From: UBA9926 sp018645765
GTDB taxonomy: Bacteria; Pseudomonadota; Gammaproteobacteria; Pseudomonadales; Azotimanducaceae
DNA: 64,000 nt
Assembly (NCBI GenBank): GCA_949372755.1
Contig: CASIBO010000011.1
Location: 62,001-126,000, forward strand
Direction of reading: 5' to 3'
Part shown: positions 9,054 to 18,711 of the stretch, piece after piece
Numbering within the stretch: the stretch's first letter is position 1
Layout: each line of letters opens with the position of its first letter
Program-made: the position numbers and the translations under genes
The notes under the pieces: model-generated
Told to the model about the DNA's origin: nothing
Database searches by the model: none
The model's input: only the letters and a program-made list of their open reading frames with translations

Positions 9054-10658
9054 ATGAGCATGAGACCCTCGCTAACCCTTAAAATTGGCCAGCAACTGCG
9101 GATGACGCCGCAACTACAGCAGGCCATTAAGCTGCTGCAGCTATCAACCCTCGACCTGCAACAAGAAATTCAGGAGGCGTTAGACTCAAACCTAATGCTC
9201 GAAGAATTCGACGATACGGCGGAAACTGCGGCAGCCTCAGATGCCGATACCTTGGATGAAACAACCCGCCTTGATGACCCATCAGAGGCAGATAATCTTG
9301 TCGATGCGGACTCAGGACAAAGCCCCGATGGGGATTTTGAAGGTCCCTCTGCCAATGAATTCGAAACCCTTGTGGCAGATCCACACGATCAGGACCTAGA
9401 CGGTGAACGGGTCAGCGATACCTCGGAATTGCTCCAGACTGATGCGCTCAGTGACGATTTACCCGTCGATAGTATCTGGGAGGACGTCTACGACAGCTTA
9501 CCAACGGGCTTGGGCGCCGGTGCTGGATTTGATGAAGACAGCGAATCCTTTGATGCTCGAAACAGCCCTCAGGGAACGGCGCAAAGCCACCTTCTTGAAC
9601 AAATAAACCTTTTGTCCCTGACCGAAACCGACGAAGTGATTGCACTGCACATCATCGATGGCTTGGATCACGAGGGTATGCTCCGACTAGAACTTGAAGA
9701 AATTCTAGAGGCGATGCCAGTTGATTGGGATGTCGAGATTGAAGAAATCGAAGCGGTCCTGCATCTCATACAACATCTTGACCCCCTTGGCATCGCTGCC
9801 AGAGACTTGGGCGAGTGTCTCTTGATTCAACTGCATTCGTTGCCAAACGATCTGGATGCCAAGCCGCTGGCGATAATCCTCATAACGGACCATCTTGCAA
9901 GCCTTGGTAATCGTGACTTCGCATTTCTGATCAAACATCTGCATGTCTCAGAGGCGCAACTCCAGAGCGCCATCGAACTCATTCAAACGCTTAACCCCAA
10001 GCCAGGCGCCAGCCTCAATGAGGTAGCACCTCAATATGTTGTTCCAGACGTGGTCGTAACCAAGAAGAACAACCGATGGACGGTTGAGTTGAACCCCGCG
10101 ATCAACGCAAAGATTCGCGTCAATCCAGAGTATTCCGCGCTCATCAAGCGCAATGACAGCAGCCCTGATCAAGCTTACTTAAAAGATCAAATGCAAGAGG
10201 CGCGCTGGTTTATAAAAAGCCTGCAACAAAGAAATGACACACTGCTGCGGGTATCAACGAAAATAATGGAAGTGCAGGCAGGATTTTTAGATCATGGCGA
10301 CAGCGCAATGAAACCCCTTGTCCTGCATGACATTGCAGAAGACGTCGGTTTACACGAATCCACCATTTCGAGGGTTACGACTCAAAAATATATTGACACG
10401 CCCCTCGGCGTTTACGAGCTGAAATATTTTTTTTCATCGCATGTCAGCACCCATTCAGGCGGCGAAGTCTCCTCAACCGCGATCCGAGCCAAAATCAAAC
10501 TATTGATTAGCCAGGAAAATACCCGCAAACCGCTATCAGACAGCAAACTCGCCAATCTATTAGCTGAAGACAATATCAACGTCGCGCGACGAACCGTTGC
10601 GAAATACCGCGAAGCTTTAATGATCCCGCCCTCGAACGAGCGTAAACAGCTCAGCTAA
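9054..10658 (+). CDS. rpoN: RNA polymerase sigma-54 factor
   Basis: Sigma-54 directs RNA polymerase to -24/-12 promoters and requires AAA+ activators. The 534-residue protein has the glutamine-rich region I (LKIGQQLRMTPQLQQAIKLLQ, residues about 9-29), a long acidic linker (about 45-150), the core-binding domain with the HLDPLGIAARDLGECL motif, the HTH segment around DIAEDVGLHESTISRV, and the RpoN box ARRTVAKYR at 511-519. The acidic linker makes it longer than the roughly 480-residue enteric form. It is followed by hpf, ptsN, rapZ and ptsO, the conserved rpoN cluster. Confidence 0.98.
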   Translation: MSMRPSLTLKIGQQLRMTPQLQQAIKLLQLSTLDLQQEIQEALDSNLMLEEFDDTAETAAASDADTLDETTRLDDPSEADNLVDADSGQSPDGDFEGPSANEFETLVADPHDQDLDGERVSDTSELLQTDALSDDLPVDSIWEDVYDSLPTGLGAGAGFDEDSESFDARNSPQGTAQSHLLEQINLLSLTETDEVIALHIIDGLDHEGMLRLELEEILEAMPVDWDVEIEEIEAVLHLIQHLDPLGIAARDLGECLLIQLHSLPNDLDAKPLAIILITDHLASLGNRDFAFLIKHLHVSEAQLQSAIELIQTLNPKPGASLNEVAPQYVVPDVVVTKKNNRWTVELNPAINAKIRVNPEYSALIKRNDSSPDQAYLKDQMQEARWFIKSLQQRNDTLLRVSTKIMEVQAGFLDHGDSAMKPLVLHDIAEDVGLHESTISRVTTQKYIDTPLGVYELKYFFSSHVSTHSGGEVSSTAIRAKIKLLISQENTRKPLSDSKLANLLAEDNINVARRTVAKYREALMIPPSNERKQLS

Positions 10659-10776
10659 CTTCTCCACTGTTTGTTCACCAAACCTCAACTTAACCGAACC
10701 AATCCGCTCTGTTAGGGTCTTAGTTAAGGCGTTATTCGAAAACGTTGAACCAACCGGGCTTTGAAGGAGTACACGA

Positions 10777-11094
10777 ATGCAAATAAGCGTCAGCGGACAC
10801 CACGTACAAATCACCGAAGCGATTGAGCAGTACATCCGCAAGAAATTGCGTCGATTAGAGAAACACTACCAACCCATTATCAATAGTCAGGTGATTCTTA
10901 CCGTCGATAAGAATGTCCAAAAGGCCGAGACGCGCATCCACATTTCCGGCGCAGAGGTCTTTGCAGAGGCCGAATCCAATAACCTCTATACTTCGATTGA
11001 CAAGATGGTCAAAAAACTCGATCGGAAAATGATTGAAATGAAACGGAAGCTGATCACTAAACGGCATCAGACAGCAACCATACTCGCGGAATAA
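10777..11094 (+). CDS. hpf: Ribosome hibernation-promoting factor, short form
   Basis: The 105-residue protein starts MQISVSGHHVQITEAIEQYI and keeps the basic surface (RKKLRRLEKH) and the C-terminal LDRKMIEMKRKL helix of the YhbH/HPF family. It binds the 30S decoding region and promotes formation of inactive 100S ribosomes in stationary phase. The short form lacks the dimerising C-terminal domain of long HPF, so RMF would be expected elsewhere. A GAAGGAG ribosome-binding site lies seven bases before the ATG. Position between rpoN and ptsN supports the call. Confidence 0.95.
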   Translation: MQISVSGHHVQITEAIEQYIRKKLRRLEKHYQPIINSQVILTVDKNVQKAETRIHISGAEVFAEAESNNLYTSIDKMVKKLDRKMIEMKRKLITKRHQTATILAE

Positions 11095-11167
11095 GATGCA
11101 CAAGTACTGAAACAATCAGCGGTGATTGCTATACTTGCGGCTCAAACCATCGCCTGCGCCGATCGCT

Positions 11168-11623
11168 ATGAAAATTGCCTCTGTTTTGTCGCCTCAGCGT
11201 ACACAGTGTCGCCTTCAAGCAAGCAGTAAAAAACGCGCCATCGAACTGGCAGCGGCATTCATTGCAGAGACCAATGACCGAATCAATGAGCAAGAACTGT
11301 ATCGGTTATTAATCGCAAGGGAAAAGGTCAGCCCGACCGGACTTGGCGAGGGCATCGCGATCCCCCATTGCCGCATGGCCAATTGCACGGGCATCATGGG
11401 CACTCTCATCACGCTTGAGCAGCCGGTTGAGTTTGAATCAATGGATGATCAACCCGTCTCGACTCTGTTTATTCTGATCGTCCCTGAAAAGGAAATGGAT
11501 GCCCATCTTGAAGTTTTAGCAATGCTCGTTGCGAAGTTCCAGCAATCTGAGTTTAGAGAAAAACTATTGGCAGCCCGTGACGCCAATGAACTGTATCTTG
11601 CCGCAGTAACAGATTCGACCTGA
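11168..11623 (+). CDS. ptsN: PTS IIA-like nitrogen-regulatory protein
   Basis: EIIA-Ntr, the terminal phosphoacceptor of the nitrogen-related PTS (PtsP-PtsO-PtsN), which in relatives regulates potassium uptake and sigma-54-linked functions. With the ATG at 11168 the product is 151 residues and the phosphorylation site is His67 in GEGIAIPHCR. The frame is open upstream to a TTG at 11126, but the family begins with a sequence like MKIASVLSP, so the ATG is preferred. Neighbours hpf, rapZ and ptsO match the conserved cluster. Confidence 0.95.
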   Translation: MKIASVLSPQRTQCRLQASSKKRAIELAAAFIAETNDRINEQELYRLLIAREKVSPTGLGEGIAIPHCRMANCTGIMGTLITLEQPVEFESMDDQPVSTLFILIVPEKEMDAHLEVLAMLVAKFQQSEFREKLLAARDANELYLAAVTDST

Positions 11624-11679
11624 GACCAAGGCCCGAGCCTTACTCCCCACACCATAGCGCGATAGAGGTTGTTCTTAAG

Positions 11680-12567
11680 ATGCAAACATTAGCTCAATTA
11701 GTGGTGATCAGCGGTCGTTCGGGGTCGGGAAAAAGCACAGCGCTGCATGTTTTAGAAGATCTGGGGTATTACTGCATCGACAACTTGCCCGCCTCACTTA
11801 TTCCGAACCTCGTTGAACGCTCAAAGCAGCAGAAACTCTCCTCTAAAATTGCCGTCAGTATTGATGCCCGAAATTCAGCCGTCGATCTCGAGGACTTTCC
11901 GCTCGCGATCACCAAAATTCAAGATATTGATGTTCGCGTCATCTTCTTAGATGCCGCCAGTCCAACCCTGATCAAGCGCTTTAGCGAGACGCGCCGAAAG
12001 CATCCTTTGAGTAACCAAGAGATGGGGTTGAAAGAAGCCTTAAATGTCGAAAGCCAGCTCCTCGACGGCTTGGCAATGATGGCCGCCTTAAAAATTGACA
12101 CCACCCACATGACCTTGCACCAGCTGCGCGACGAAGTCCGAGATCGCGTTGCAAACACAACGCAATCAACCACCATCATGTTCCAGTCCTTTGCCTTCAA
12201 ACACGGCGTTCCAGTTGATGCCGATTTCGTTTTTGATGCGCGCTTTCTGCCGAACCCACACTGGGTACCACACCTGCGACCGCTAACGGGGTTAGACAGC
12301 GAGGTTGCAGCCTTTTTATCAGAAGAAGAAGAGGTTAATGGATTCGAACGAGACCTCATCGTCTTTTTGGAAACCTGGTTGCCGAAAATAATAAAGAGCA
12401 ACCGAGCGTACATCACCGTTTGTGTGGGCTGTACCGGCGGACAACATCGCTCGGTCTACTTAATAGAGCGTCTCGCAGCGCGATTCAAAGCACAAAACCA
12501 CACCATTCAAACGCGTCACAAGGAATTACTTCAAACCTTCAAGCCAAAAACTGATTTGCAGCCATGA
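11680..12567 (+). CDS. rapZ: RNase adapter / nucleotide-binding protein RapZ
   Basis: RapZ binds small RNAs such as GlmZ in enterics and guides RNase E, linking cell-wall amino-sugar supply to glmS expression. The 295-residue protein has Walker A GRSGSGKS at residues 12-19, the YYCIDNLP segment, and the C-terminal GCTGGQHRSV motif diagnostic of the YvcJ/RapZ family. Its stop overlaps the ptsO start by ATGA, so the two are coupled. Confidence 0.96.
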   Translation: MQTLAQLVVISGRSGSGKSTALHVLEDLGYYCIDNLPASLIPNLVERSKQQKLSSKIAVSIDARNSAVDLEDFPLAITKIQDIDVRVIFLDAASPTLIKRFSETRRKHPLSNQEMGLKEALNVESQLLDGLAMMAALKIDTTHMTLHQLRDEVRDRVANTTQSTTIMFQSFAFKHGVPVDADFVFDARFLPNPHWVPHLRPLTGLDSEVAAFLSEEEEVNGFERDLIVFLETWLPKIIKSNRAYITVCVGCTGGQHRSVYLIERLAARFKAQNHTIQTRHKELLQTFKPKTDLQP

Positions 12568-12845
12568 AACTGAAAACCGCGCGGGTCACCAATCCGCAGG
12601 GGCTTCACGCCCGATCCGCGGCGACTATCGTCAAACTAGCAACCCTTTTTCAAAGTAGCATTGAGTTAAAGAATGATACCAAAGTGGCAAATGCCAAAAA
12701 TATCATGGCGTTATTACTGCTGGAAGCAAGTAAAGGCACCCAACTCACTGTTTGCGCCGATGGGATCGATGAAGCCCAAGCCCTAGCCGAAATGATCGGA
12801 CTGATTGAGGACAACTTCGGCGAAACCAGCGCACCGGCTCCATGA
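12564..12845 (+). CDS. ptsO: HPr-like phosphocarrier NPr
   Basis: The 93-residue HPr-fold protein transfers phosphate from PtsP to PtsN. The active-site His15 sits in GLHARSAA, and the second conserved region (AKNIMALLLLEASKG) follows. It overlaps rapZ upstream and mgtE downstream by four bases each, so the three genes are probably cotranscribed. Confidence 0.93.
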   Translation: MKLKTARVTNPQGLHARSAATIVKLATLFQSSIELKNDTKVANAKNIMALLLLEASKGTQLTVCADGIDEAQALAEMIGLIEDNFGETSAPAP

Positions 12846-14188
12846 ACATTGATCACAACCATATCGCGGAACTGATCAATCGGCCGTTAACGCCAGAAAA
12901 CTTGGTTCTCATTAAAAGTTCGCTGAGCGAGCTCGCCCCTGTTGATATCGGCAATTTGTTAACCAGCACACCTGCCAAAGAACGTCAGCAGTTGTGGGAC
13001 CTGTTCGATGCAGTCCGCCAAGGCGAGGTTGTCGCTCATGTCGACCCGGACCTGGTGGCAGACTTGTTTTCTGACCGATCAGCCGAAGAGATCGCTCAAG
13101 TCATCGAGAAGGTCGCCGACAGCGACGACCTTGCTGACATCATCCAGTTGATGCCGGACGCGTTAGGTGAAGAAATTCTCATCGTCCTAGACAGCCAAGA
13201 CCGAGAACGGGTTAAAACCCTTTTACGTTATCCACGGGATACTGCCGGTGGATTAATGGATACAGACATTATTTCTGTGCGCTCAGAAGTCAGCATCGAC
13301 GTGGTGTTACGCTATCTCAGGCGGCACCAAAAACTGCCCGACACCACCGACCAAATTTTCGTAGTCGACAAGCAAGGGGTCTACACTGGCAGTTTGCCAT
13401 TGGCTACGATTCTCATAACAGATCCCCGCCAGCTTGTTTCAGAATGCCTTGAGCAAGACATTGAGGGCGTTCTCGCAGATCTACCCACGCACGAGGTCGC
13501 ACAACTCTTTGAGCGCTATGACCTGATTTCTATGCCGGTACTTGATCAAGCTGGCCTATTGTTAGGCCGAATCACCATTGATGATATTGTCGACGTGATT
13601 ATTGATGAGGCTGATCACTCAATCTTAGGCATGGCAGGTCTTAATGAAATTGATGACACCCTGGCCCCGATTTTAAAAACCTCTCGAAATCGCGCGCTTT
13701 GGCTGGGCGCCAACTTGATGACGGCGCTGATCGCCTCATTCGTCATCAATTTATTTGAAGAGACCATCGAAAAAGTGGTGGCTTTGGCGATTTTGATGCC
13801 CATTGTTGCCAGTATGGGCGGGGTCACGGGCAGTCAATCTCTAACCTTGGTCATAAGAAGCATGGCACAAGGCACTTTATTGGAAAGCAATATGGGCTGG
13901 CTCATTCGGCGCGAGCTTGCGGTATCAGTGCTGAATGGCATTGTTTGGGCTAGTTTGATTGCCGTCGGTACCGCAATACTTTTTAACGACACAACCCTCG
14001 GTATGATCATCGCGATTGCGCTTGTCATCAATATGGCGGTCGCCGCAGTTTCTGGCGCCATGCTGCCAAAAATTCTCAAAGCACTCAGCATTGACCCGGC
14101 CATTGCGGGCACTGTGGTGTTAACAACCATCACCGATGTGGTCGGATTTTTAACCTTCCTGGGTATGGCAACCTACTTCTATGCTTGA
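12842..14188 (+). CDS. mgtE: Magnesium transporter MgtE
   Basis: A 448-residue Mg2+ channel. The N-terminal acidic superhelical MgtE-N domain (about 1-130) is followed by tandem CBS domains (about 130-255, including FVVDKQGVYTGSLPL and ISMPVLDQAGLLLGRITIDDI) and five predicted TM helices from about residue 290, with the conserved pore-region sequence MPIVASMGGVTGSQSLTLVIRS. CBS domains sense intracellular Mg2+ and gate the channel. The gene follows ptsO with an ATGA overlap, an arrangement seen in several gammaproteobacteria. Confidence 0.95.
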   Translation: MNIDHNHIAELINRPLTPENLVLIKSSLSELAPVDIGNLLTSTPAKERQQLWDLFDAVRQGEVVAHVDPDLVADLFSDRSAEEIAQVIEKVADSDDLADIIQLMPDALGEEILIVLDSQDRERVKTLLRYPRDTAGGLMDTDIISVRSEVSIDVVLRYLRRHQKLPDTTDQIFVVDKQGVYTGSLPLATILITDPRQLVSECLEQDIEGVLADLPTHEVAQLFERYDLISMPVLDQAGLLLGRITIDDIVDVIIDEADHSILGMAGLNEIDDTLAPILKTSRNRALWLGANLMTALIASFVINLFEETIEKVVALAILMPIVASMGGVTGSQSLTLVIRSMAQGTLLESNMGWLIRRELAVSVLNGIVWASLIAVGTAILFNDTTLGMIIAIALVINMAVAAVSGAMLPKILKALSIDPAIAGTVVLTTITDVVGFLTFLGMATYFYA

Positions 14189-14200
14189 AGGAGCAGTCAC

Positions 14201-14761
14201 ATGACGGATATCGAACCGTTCAGCAAGTCACAACAAAAGCAAAATGCAAAAGACATTACAGATCTTGGGAACCAACTGGCACAGCTCTCCGAGGCGCAAC
14301 TCAGCGCCCTGCCCTATCCTGAGATCGAGGCTGCAATCAAAGAATACAAGCGCATCACCAAAGGCAACGCCAGAAAGCGACAAATGTTGTATATCGGAAA
14401 ATTACTCCGCCAGGTTGATCTCGCGGCGATCGAAGACCTCATTGATCGGTACGACAGCAGCAGCGATGCTCACCGATTGTTGGTTCATCAGTTCGAGTCT
14501 TGGCGACTCAGATTACTGGCGTCCGACCCCCTCGTAATCACTGAACTGGGCGAGCGTTATTCAGCGCTCGACCGGCAGGCGCTTCGAACCATCGTTCGTG
14601 ATGCGCAAGCCGAGCAAGCAGTGGCCGAGGGCACTTCAACAAAAGCCTATCGCAAGCTCTTTCAACACCTTAAACGCTTGCACGATCAACAGTTGTTAGC
14701 CGACGCCACGATGGGAGCGCCGAACGCACTCGACGAAGATCTTGAAGATCCAGCGTTGTAA
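14201..14761 (+). CDS. darP: Ribosome biogenesis factor DarP (YjgA family)
   Basis: The 186-residue protein matches the DUF615/YjgA family: SKSQQKQNAKDITDLG at the N-terminus, an arginine-rich EYKRITKGNARKRQMLYIGKLLR core, and QFESWRLRLLASD in the middle. DarP associates with pre-50S particles and aids late large-subunit assembly in E. coli. A good GAAGGAG site precedes the ATG. Its last 92 bases overlap the 3' end of the oppositely transcribed nitrilase-family gene. Confidence 0.92.
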   Translation: MTDIEPFSKSQQKQNAKDITDLGNQLAQLSEAQLSALPYPEIEAAIKEYKRITKGNARKRQMLYIGKLLRQVDLAAIEDLIDRYDSSSDAHRLLVHQFESWRLRLLASDPLVITELGERYSALDRQALRTIVRDAQAEQAVAEGTSTKAYRKLFQHLKRLHDQQLLADATMGAPNALDEDLEDPAL

Positions 14762-15524
14762 TAAAAACGCCTGGCCCTGCTTCTCGACAAGTCAAAACCT
14801 CGCCCCATGGGCTGATAACCATACTATGGCCAAAGGTTTCGCGGCCACTATCATGACCACCTGATTGGCAAGCAGCAACCACGAAACACGCATTTTCGAT
14901 GGCCCTTGCTCGAACCAAAATCTCAAAATGCGCAGCACCCGTCACGGCGGTAAAGGCTGAAGGCACGGCAATGATTTCGGCGCCGAGGGTGGTTAAACGC
15001 GTAAAAAATTCTGGGAACCGCAAGTCATAGCAAACCGATAAACCGACCTTGCCAAAAGTCGTTACCACAACACTCGGCCCATCCCCGGGCTCAAACGTAT
15101 CCGATTCTCGATAGCGTCCAATCTGATCCTGAACGTCGACATCAAATAGATGCTGTTTATCGTATCGCGCGATTTCCAAGCCACAAGGGTCAAAGACCAA
15201 AGAGGCCGCGCGGACTCTTTGGCCAGGAACCAGTTGCCCGTCTGCTCGCCTAGCCATCGGTACCGTGCCCGCAAAGATGTAAGCGCCCATCTCAATAGCC
15301 TTTCGCGCGATAAAATTCCTGATCAACCCAGGGCCTTCTGCTTCAGCGAGTCCAATCTGATGCGCTGAGGGGGCCGCCAGCGCAGCAAAATTTTCAGGTA
15401 AAAAGATCGCGTCCACAGCGCCCGGTTCAAGTTCCGCTAAAACCGATGAGAGCTGAGCTAGGCTCAGCGAAACATCTTGGCTGCTGCAGAGTTGCACGAC
15501 TGCAACGGCCACGGTCTCATTCAC
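14670..15524 (-). CDS. Carbon-nitrogen hydrolase (nitrilase superfamily, Nit type)
   Basis: A 284-residue nitrilase-superfamily enzyme with the Glu-Lys-Cys catalytic triad: Glu in FLPENFA, Lys in YDKQHLFDVD, Cys in GLSVCYDLRFPE. The YDKQHLFD context is typical of Nit1/Nit2/YbeM-type amidases that act on omega-amides or deaminated glutathione. It lies immediately downstream of yhdP with an eight-base overlap, a conserved pairing in gammaproteobacteria. The C-terminal codons overlap darP; residues there (DLQDLRRVRSALPSWRR) still look like a genuine family C-terminus. Confidence 0.92.
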   Translation of the reverse strand: MNETVAVAVVQLCSSQDVSLSLAQLSSVLAELEPGAVDAIFLPENFAALAAPSAHQIGLAEAEGPGLIRNFIARKAIEMGAYIFAGTVPMARRADGQLVPGQRVRAASLVFDPCGLEIARYDKQHLFDVDVQDQIGRYRESDTFEPGDGPSVVVTTFGKVGLSVCYDLRFPEFFTRLTTLGAEIIAVPSAFTAVTGAAHFEILVRARAIENACFVVAACQSGGHDSGRETFGHSMVISPWGEVLTCREAGPGVFITTLDLQDLRRVRSALPSWRRLTTVDRASV

Positions 15525-18500
15525 GGACGGCGCCTGTGTCAGGATCTGGGGGCTCGATGACGATCGCCGGATCAGCCGACTTCCTCAAAGACGAGTCAAA
15601 CATAGACAGAAACTGAACGTTGGGTTCACTGAACGTGCCAGACACTTCATACTTCAAACTCGTCAGCTCATCAATTTGCTTCTTAAACACTTTCTGAGCC
15701 AGAAAAACCCCAGCACCCACCAGCGGCCCTGTCGCGACGGCACTGTAGGCGGCATACCAAGGCAAATTTTTATTCAGCGGCAGCGTCACGATCAAATCGT
15801 TATCTAACGTCTCGGTCAGCAAATTGACCTCGCCAGCCAAAGTCAGTTGACTACCAGCGCCGGCGACCACAATCGGCGAATCGATCGAGACCAAGCCATT
15901 TTCCAGGAAGAAAGACCCCATTACGCTATTAAAGGCATGCCCTTCGCTCAGCATCCTAGAAAGGTCGAAGCTGAATCGCTGAGCGATCTCCGCAAAATCA
16001 AATATTCCGAGCAATTTTAGAGCGCCATTACTGGCTTCCGCTTGCACGATTCGGCCCTGCCCACCTGTGAGATTTACCGACCCTTTAACCCGGTCCAGAT
16101 CAATATGCAGGGGCGACCCTGGCCATTCCATAGTCGTTTGAAATCCGAAATTTTCACCTTCAAGGCCCGAGGCATAACCCCAAGCAGCGAGACAAGCGCG
16201 CATATCCTCTACTCTGACCAGCCCTTCAAACTTAGAATACGGCGCATCGCTAGCGGGGTACCAGTGCAGCCCGTCCTTGACATCAATTAGCATGCCTTTG
16301 CTTTGCGCCATAAGATTTGTCAACCGCACAAACTCGTCGTTCGGCTGAACCGTAAACTGCCATCTACCGTAATCTTCGCCATCCCAGTAGACAGACCGAA
16401 TCAAAACATCAGCCGGCAATAAATCCTCGCTCGTTAAACCCAAAAGCGGGTCTCCTAGCGCGCCATCCGATATCAAATTAAGGTTATCTAAGACAATTTC
16501 TAGCGGCGCATCTGGATCATCATTTAGCCGAACCATCCCGTCGACTTCTGAATTTAAGAGCGTCATACGCCAACTGCCTGCATCGGGATACAGACCTAAG
16601 GCGACATCTTCTAGTGCGTATCCAAAGAGGTCAAACTCCGCGGCCTGAACCTGGACAGAGTCGAGGCGCGCACGAAAGGCTTCCGCAACGTCACCCTTTG
16701 AAAGCGCATCAAGCTGAAGCAAAAACCCATCCCATTCTTCGAGACTGGCATACGGTAGCGCGCCCGTAATTCGAATCGAGTCAAAGGCGGCCGCCTTCGG
16801 TTCGTAACGCCCAATCTCAATGATGCCGCCCTGAACCTCGTCGCCAACAAGACTCAAAATGCCACCGGCACTCTGATCAAGCTCGAAAGCGAGTTCCGAC
16901 CCAGTCGCCTCGAAACTCTGAGTAACCCGCAAAGGCCGGCGTGCATCTGCAACGATCTTCCCAATCGGCGGCGGCATATCAATCGTGATGCCCCGAAGAT
17001 CGCTCGCAAACTCGAAAATCGGCTGGTCTTCTCGGCCGCCATAAGGCACCGATAGGCTCCCTTGGTAACCCGTCGATCCTTCCGTCAAGCGCAGCAAGGT
17101 CAGGTCCAACCAATCCGTAACCGGCGCCATGTCGACGTCGCCCTTAAGGGCAATTAACGTCACACCACCGTTGCCAAAAAGTTCTGAACGTATACTCGCG
17201 TTACTAGAGCCGCCCAAGACATCAAACTGAATCTGCTTGGCCGAAAGTCCGGTTTTGGTTTCATAATCAAACTGCCCGCGCAGACCAGTGAGGTTCAGCC
17301 CAATATCGTTGAGCGCAATCTCCGCTTGGTCCACCCAAAGCCCTGCACTCACATCAGGCGCCCTGATTGTGCCATCCAGTGGCACAGTCACTTTAGCGCT
17401 TCCTAATGCTCGCCCTTTACCTGTCCAAGAATCGGCAACCCCTTTGACCTGGCCCTGCAGGGGCGTCTCTTGAAAGAAGCGTATCAAATCAGCAACCGGG
17501 CCCTGCACTTGACCCTGAACCACAACTTCTGTGAGCAATCCGGCATCAGTAAAGGGCATGGCCACGCTGACACCACTTGCCGCCGTTGCATAAAGCCGGG
17601 TCACCAATTGGTCTCCGAAGAGTCCTTTATTCGAGACATCGATCCGCCCTACCGTTGCAGAGGCAACCGGCCAATCCGGATCGTATTGAATGACGCCATT
17701 CTCAAGCGCAATTTGGACACCGTATTGCTTTTCTGCTTTTGGACTAATTCGATCGAGCGAGCCATGAACAAAAAGTCCCGTGGTCGATGAACGACCCGCT
17801 AGCAGGTTTTCTTTCAGCCATCGGGTCGCGGTTTCGGGAACGGTATTCGGCAAAAACGGCAAAGCGGCACTCAAATCGAAGTCCTTCGCGCTCAGAACCA
17901 ATCCCCAGGTTCGCGATCGTCGATCCTGCGTGAGATTCATATGGAGTTTGCCTTCAGCCGTAAGACCATCGGCACGCGCGACCAACTTCCCAGAAGTCAG
18001 CGCGAAACCGTCCTCAGCTTGACGGTACGCCAGCCGTCCTTGAATCGCCGCAATAGACCAAGGTACGTCGTAAAGGCTTCCGAACTGAACCTGTGCATTC
18101 GTCGCATCGAAGTCGAAGTAACCCGCACCGAAACCAAACTGGACGAAGCCGCTCAGACCCGAGAGTCCTGGGACGACCCCTGCGAGGGACAGCTCCAAAT
18201 TGGCGACATCCGCCAGCACCGTAAAGCTCTCTCGGACCCGCGCTGGCTTTAGCTGCCACTGCACACGTTCAAGTCGCAGCCGCGGGGAAACCGCTGCAAG
18301 CTGCACCCGCTGATCCGCCGACAAACCAAAGACATCCGCGCTCATGGAAAGGGCTTTAACTGCGGCGTCGTTCACCTCAAAATGATCAAGGTAGCCCGCA
18401 AGGGTGAACCCATCTTGATCCGCGCCTTTTTCGCCTGCAAGGCCTATGGGGCCAATTTCGATGGATTGTCCCCTGATCTTGAGTTGCGCATCCGGCAGCA

Positions 18501-18711
18501 ACACACTCAGAGAACCCTCATTTTGGGAGAAATTGCCCTCGATACCGGATCGCAGCGCCACATCAGGCGCACCTTGCACGGCGTCTTGCGACCGGTACGC
18601 AGCCCAATCACTCGAGCCCACAATTTGACCGGCGCCGCCGCTCGCCGTAACCCAAAGCGCAGCGCTGAGTTCGTGGTGCCCCATTGGAAGCAGAGCTGTT
18701 ATCTGCTTCAA
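15517..18711 (-). CDS. yhdP: YhdP-type AsmA-like protein, C-terminal portion (frameshifted gene)
   Basis: About 1064 residues of a large, beta-rich protein without TM helices until a short hydrophobic part near the C-terminus (AYSAVATGPLVGAGVFLAQKVF), which is the YhdP/DUF3971-AsmA-C signature end, followed by LTSLKYEVSGTFSEPNV. YhdP-family proteins span the periplasm and help move phospholipids to the outer membrane. The reading frame is open only from about 18726; the true N-terminus lies in the +1 frame of the neighbouring feature. Removing one base from the C4 run at 18679-18682 would join the two into one protein of about 1,310 residues, the normal size. Confidence 0.85.
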   Translation of the reverse strand: MKQITALLPMGHHELSAALWVTASGGAGQIVGSSDWAAYRSQDAVQGAPDVALRSGIEGNFSQNEGSLSVLLPDAQLKIRGQSIEIGPIGLAGEKGADQDGFTLAGYLDHFEVNDAAVKALSMSADVFGLSADQRVQLAAVSPRLRLERVQWQLKPARVRESFTVLADVANLELSLAGVVPGLSGLSGFVQFGFGAGYFDFDATNAQVQFGSLYDVPWSIAAIQGRLAYRQAEDGFALTSGKLVARADGLTAEGKLHMNLTQDRRSRTWGLVLSAKDFDLSAALPFLPNTVPETATRWLKENLLAGRSSTTGLFVHGSLDRISPKAEKQYGVQIALENGVIQYDPDWPVASATVGRIDVSNKGLFGDQLVTRLYATAASGVSVAMPFTDAGLLTEVVVQGQVQGPVADLIRFFQETPLQGQVKGVADSWTGKGRALGSAKVTVPLDGTIRAPDVSAGLWVDQAEIALNDIGLNLTGLRGQFDYETKTGLSAKQIQFDVLGGSSNASIRSELFGNGGVTLIALKGDVDMAPVTDWLDLTLLRLTEGSTGYQGSLSVPYGGREDQPIFEFASDLRGITIDMPPPIGKIVADARRPLRVTQSFEATGSELAFELDQSAGGILSLVGDEVQGGIIEIGRYEPKAAAFDSIRITGALPYASLEEWDGFLLQLDALSKGDVAEAFRARLDSVQVQAAEFDLFGYALEDVALGLYPDAGSWRMTLLNSEVDGMVRLNDDPDAPLEIVLDNLNLISDGALGDPLLGLTSEDLLPADVLIRSVYWDGEDYGRWQFTVQPNDEFVRLTNLMAQSKGMLIDVKDGLHWYPASDAPYSKFEGLVRVEDMRACLAAWGYASGLEGENFGFQTTMEWPGSPLHIDLDRVKGSVNLTGGQGRIVQAEASNGALKLLGIFDFAEIAQRFSFDLSRMLSEGHAFNSVMGSFFLENGLVSIDSPIVVAGAGSQLTLAGEVNLLTETLDNDLIVTLPLNKNLPWYAAYSAVATGPLVGAGVFLAQKVFKKQIDELTSLKYEVSGTFSEPNVQFLSMFDSSLRKSADPAIVIEPPDPDTGAVRE

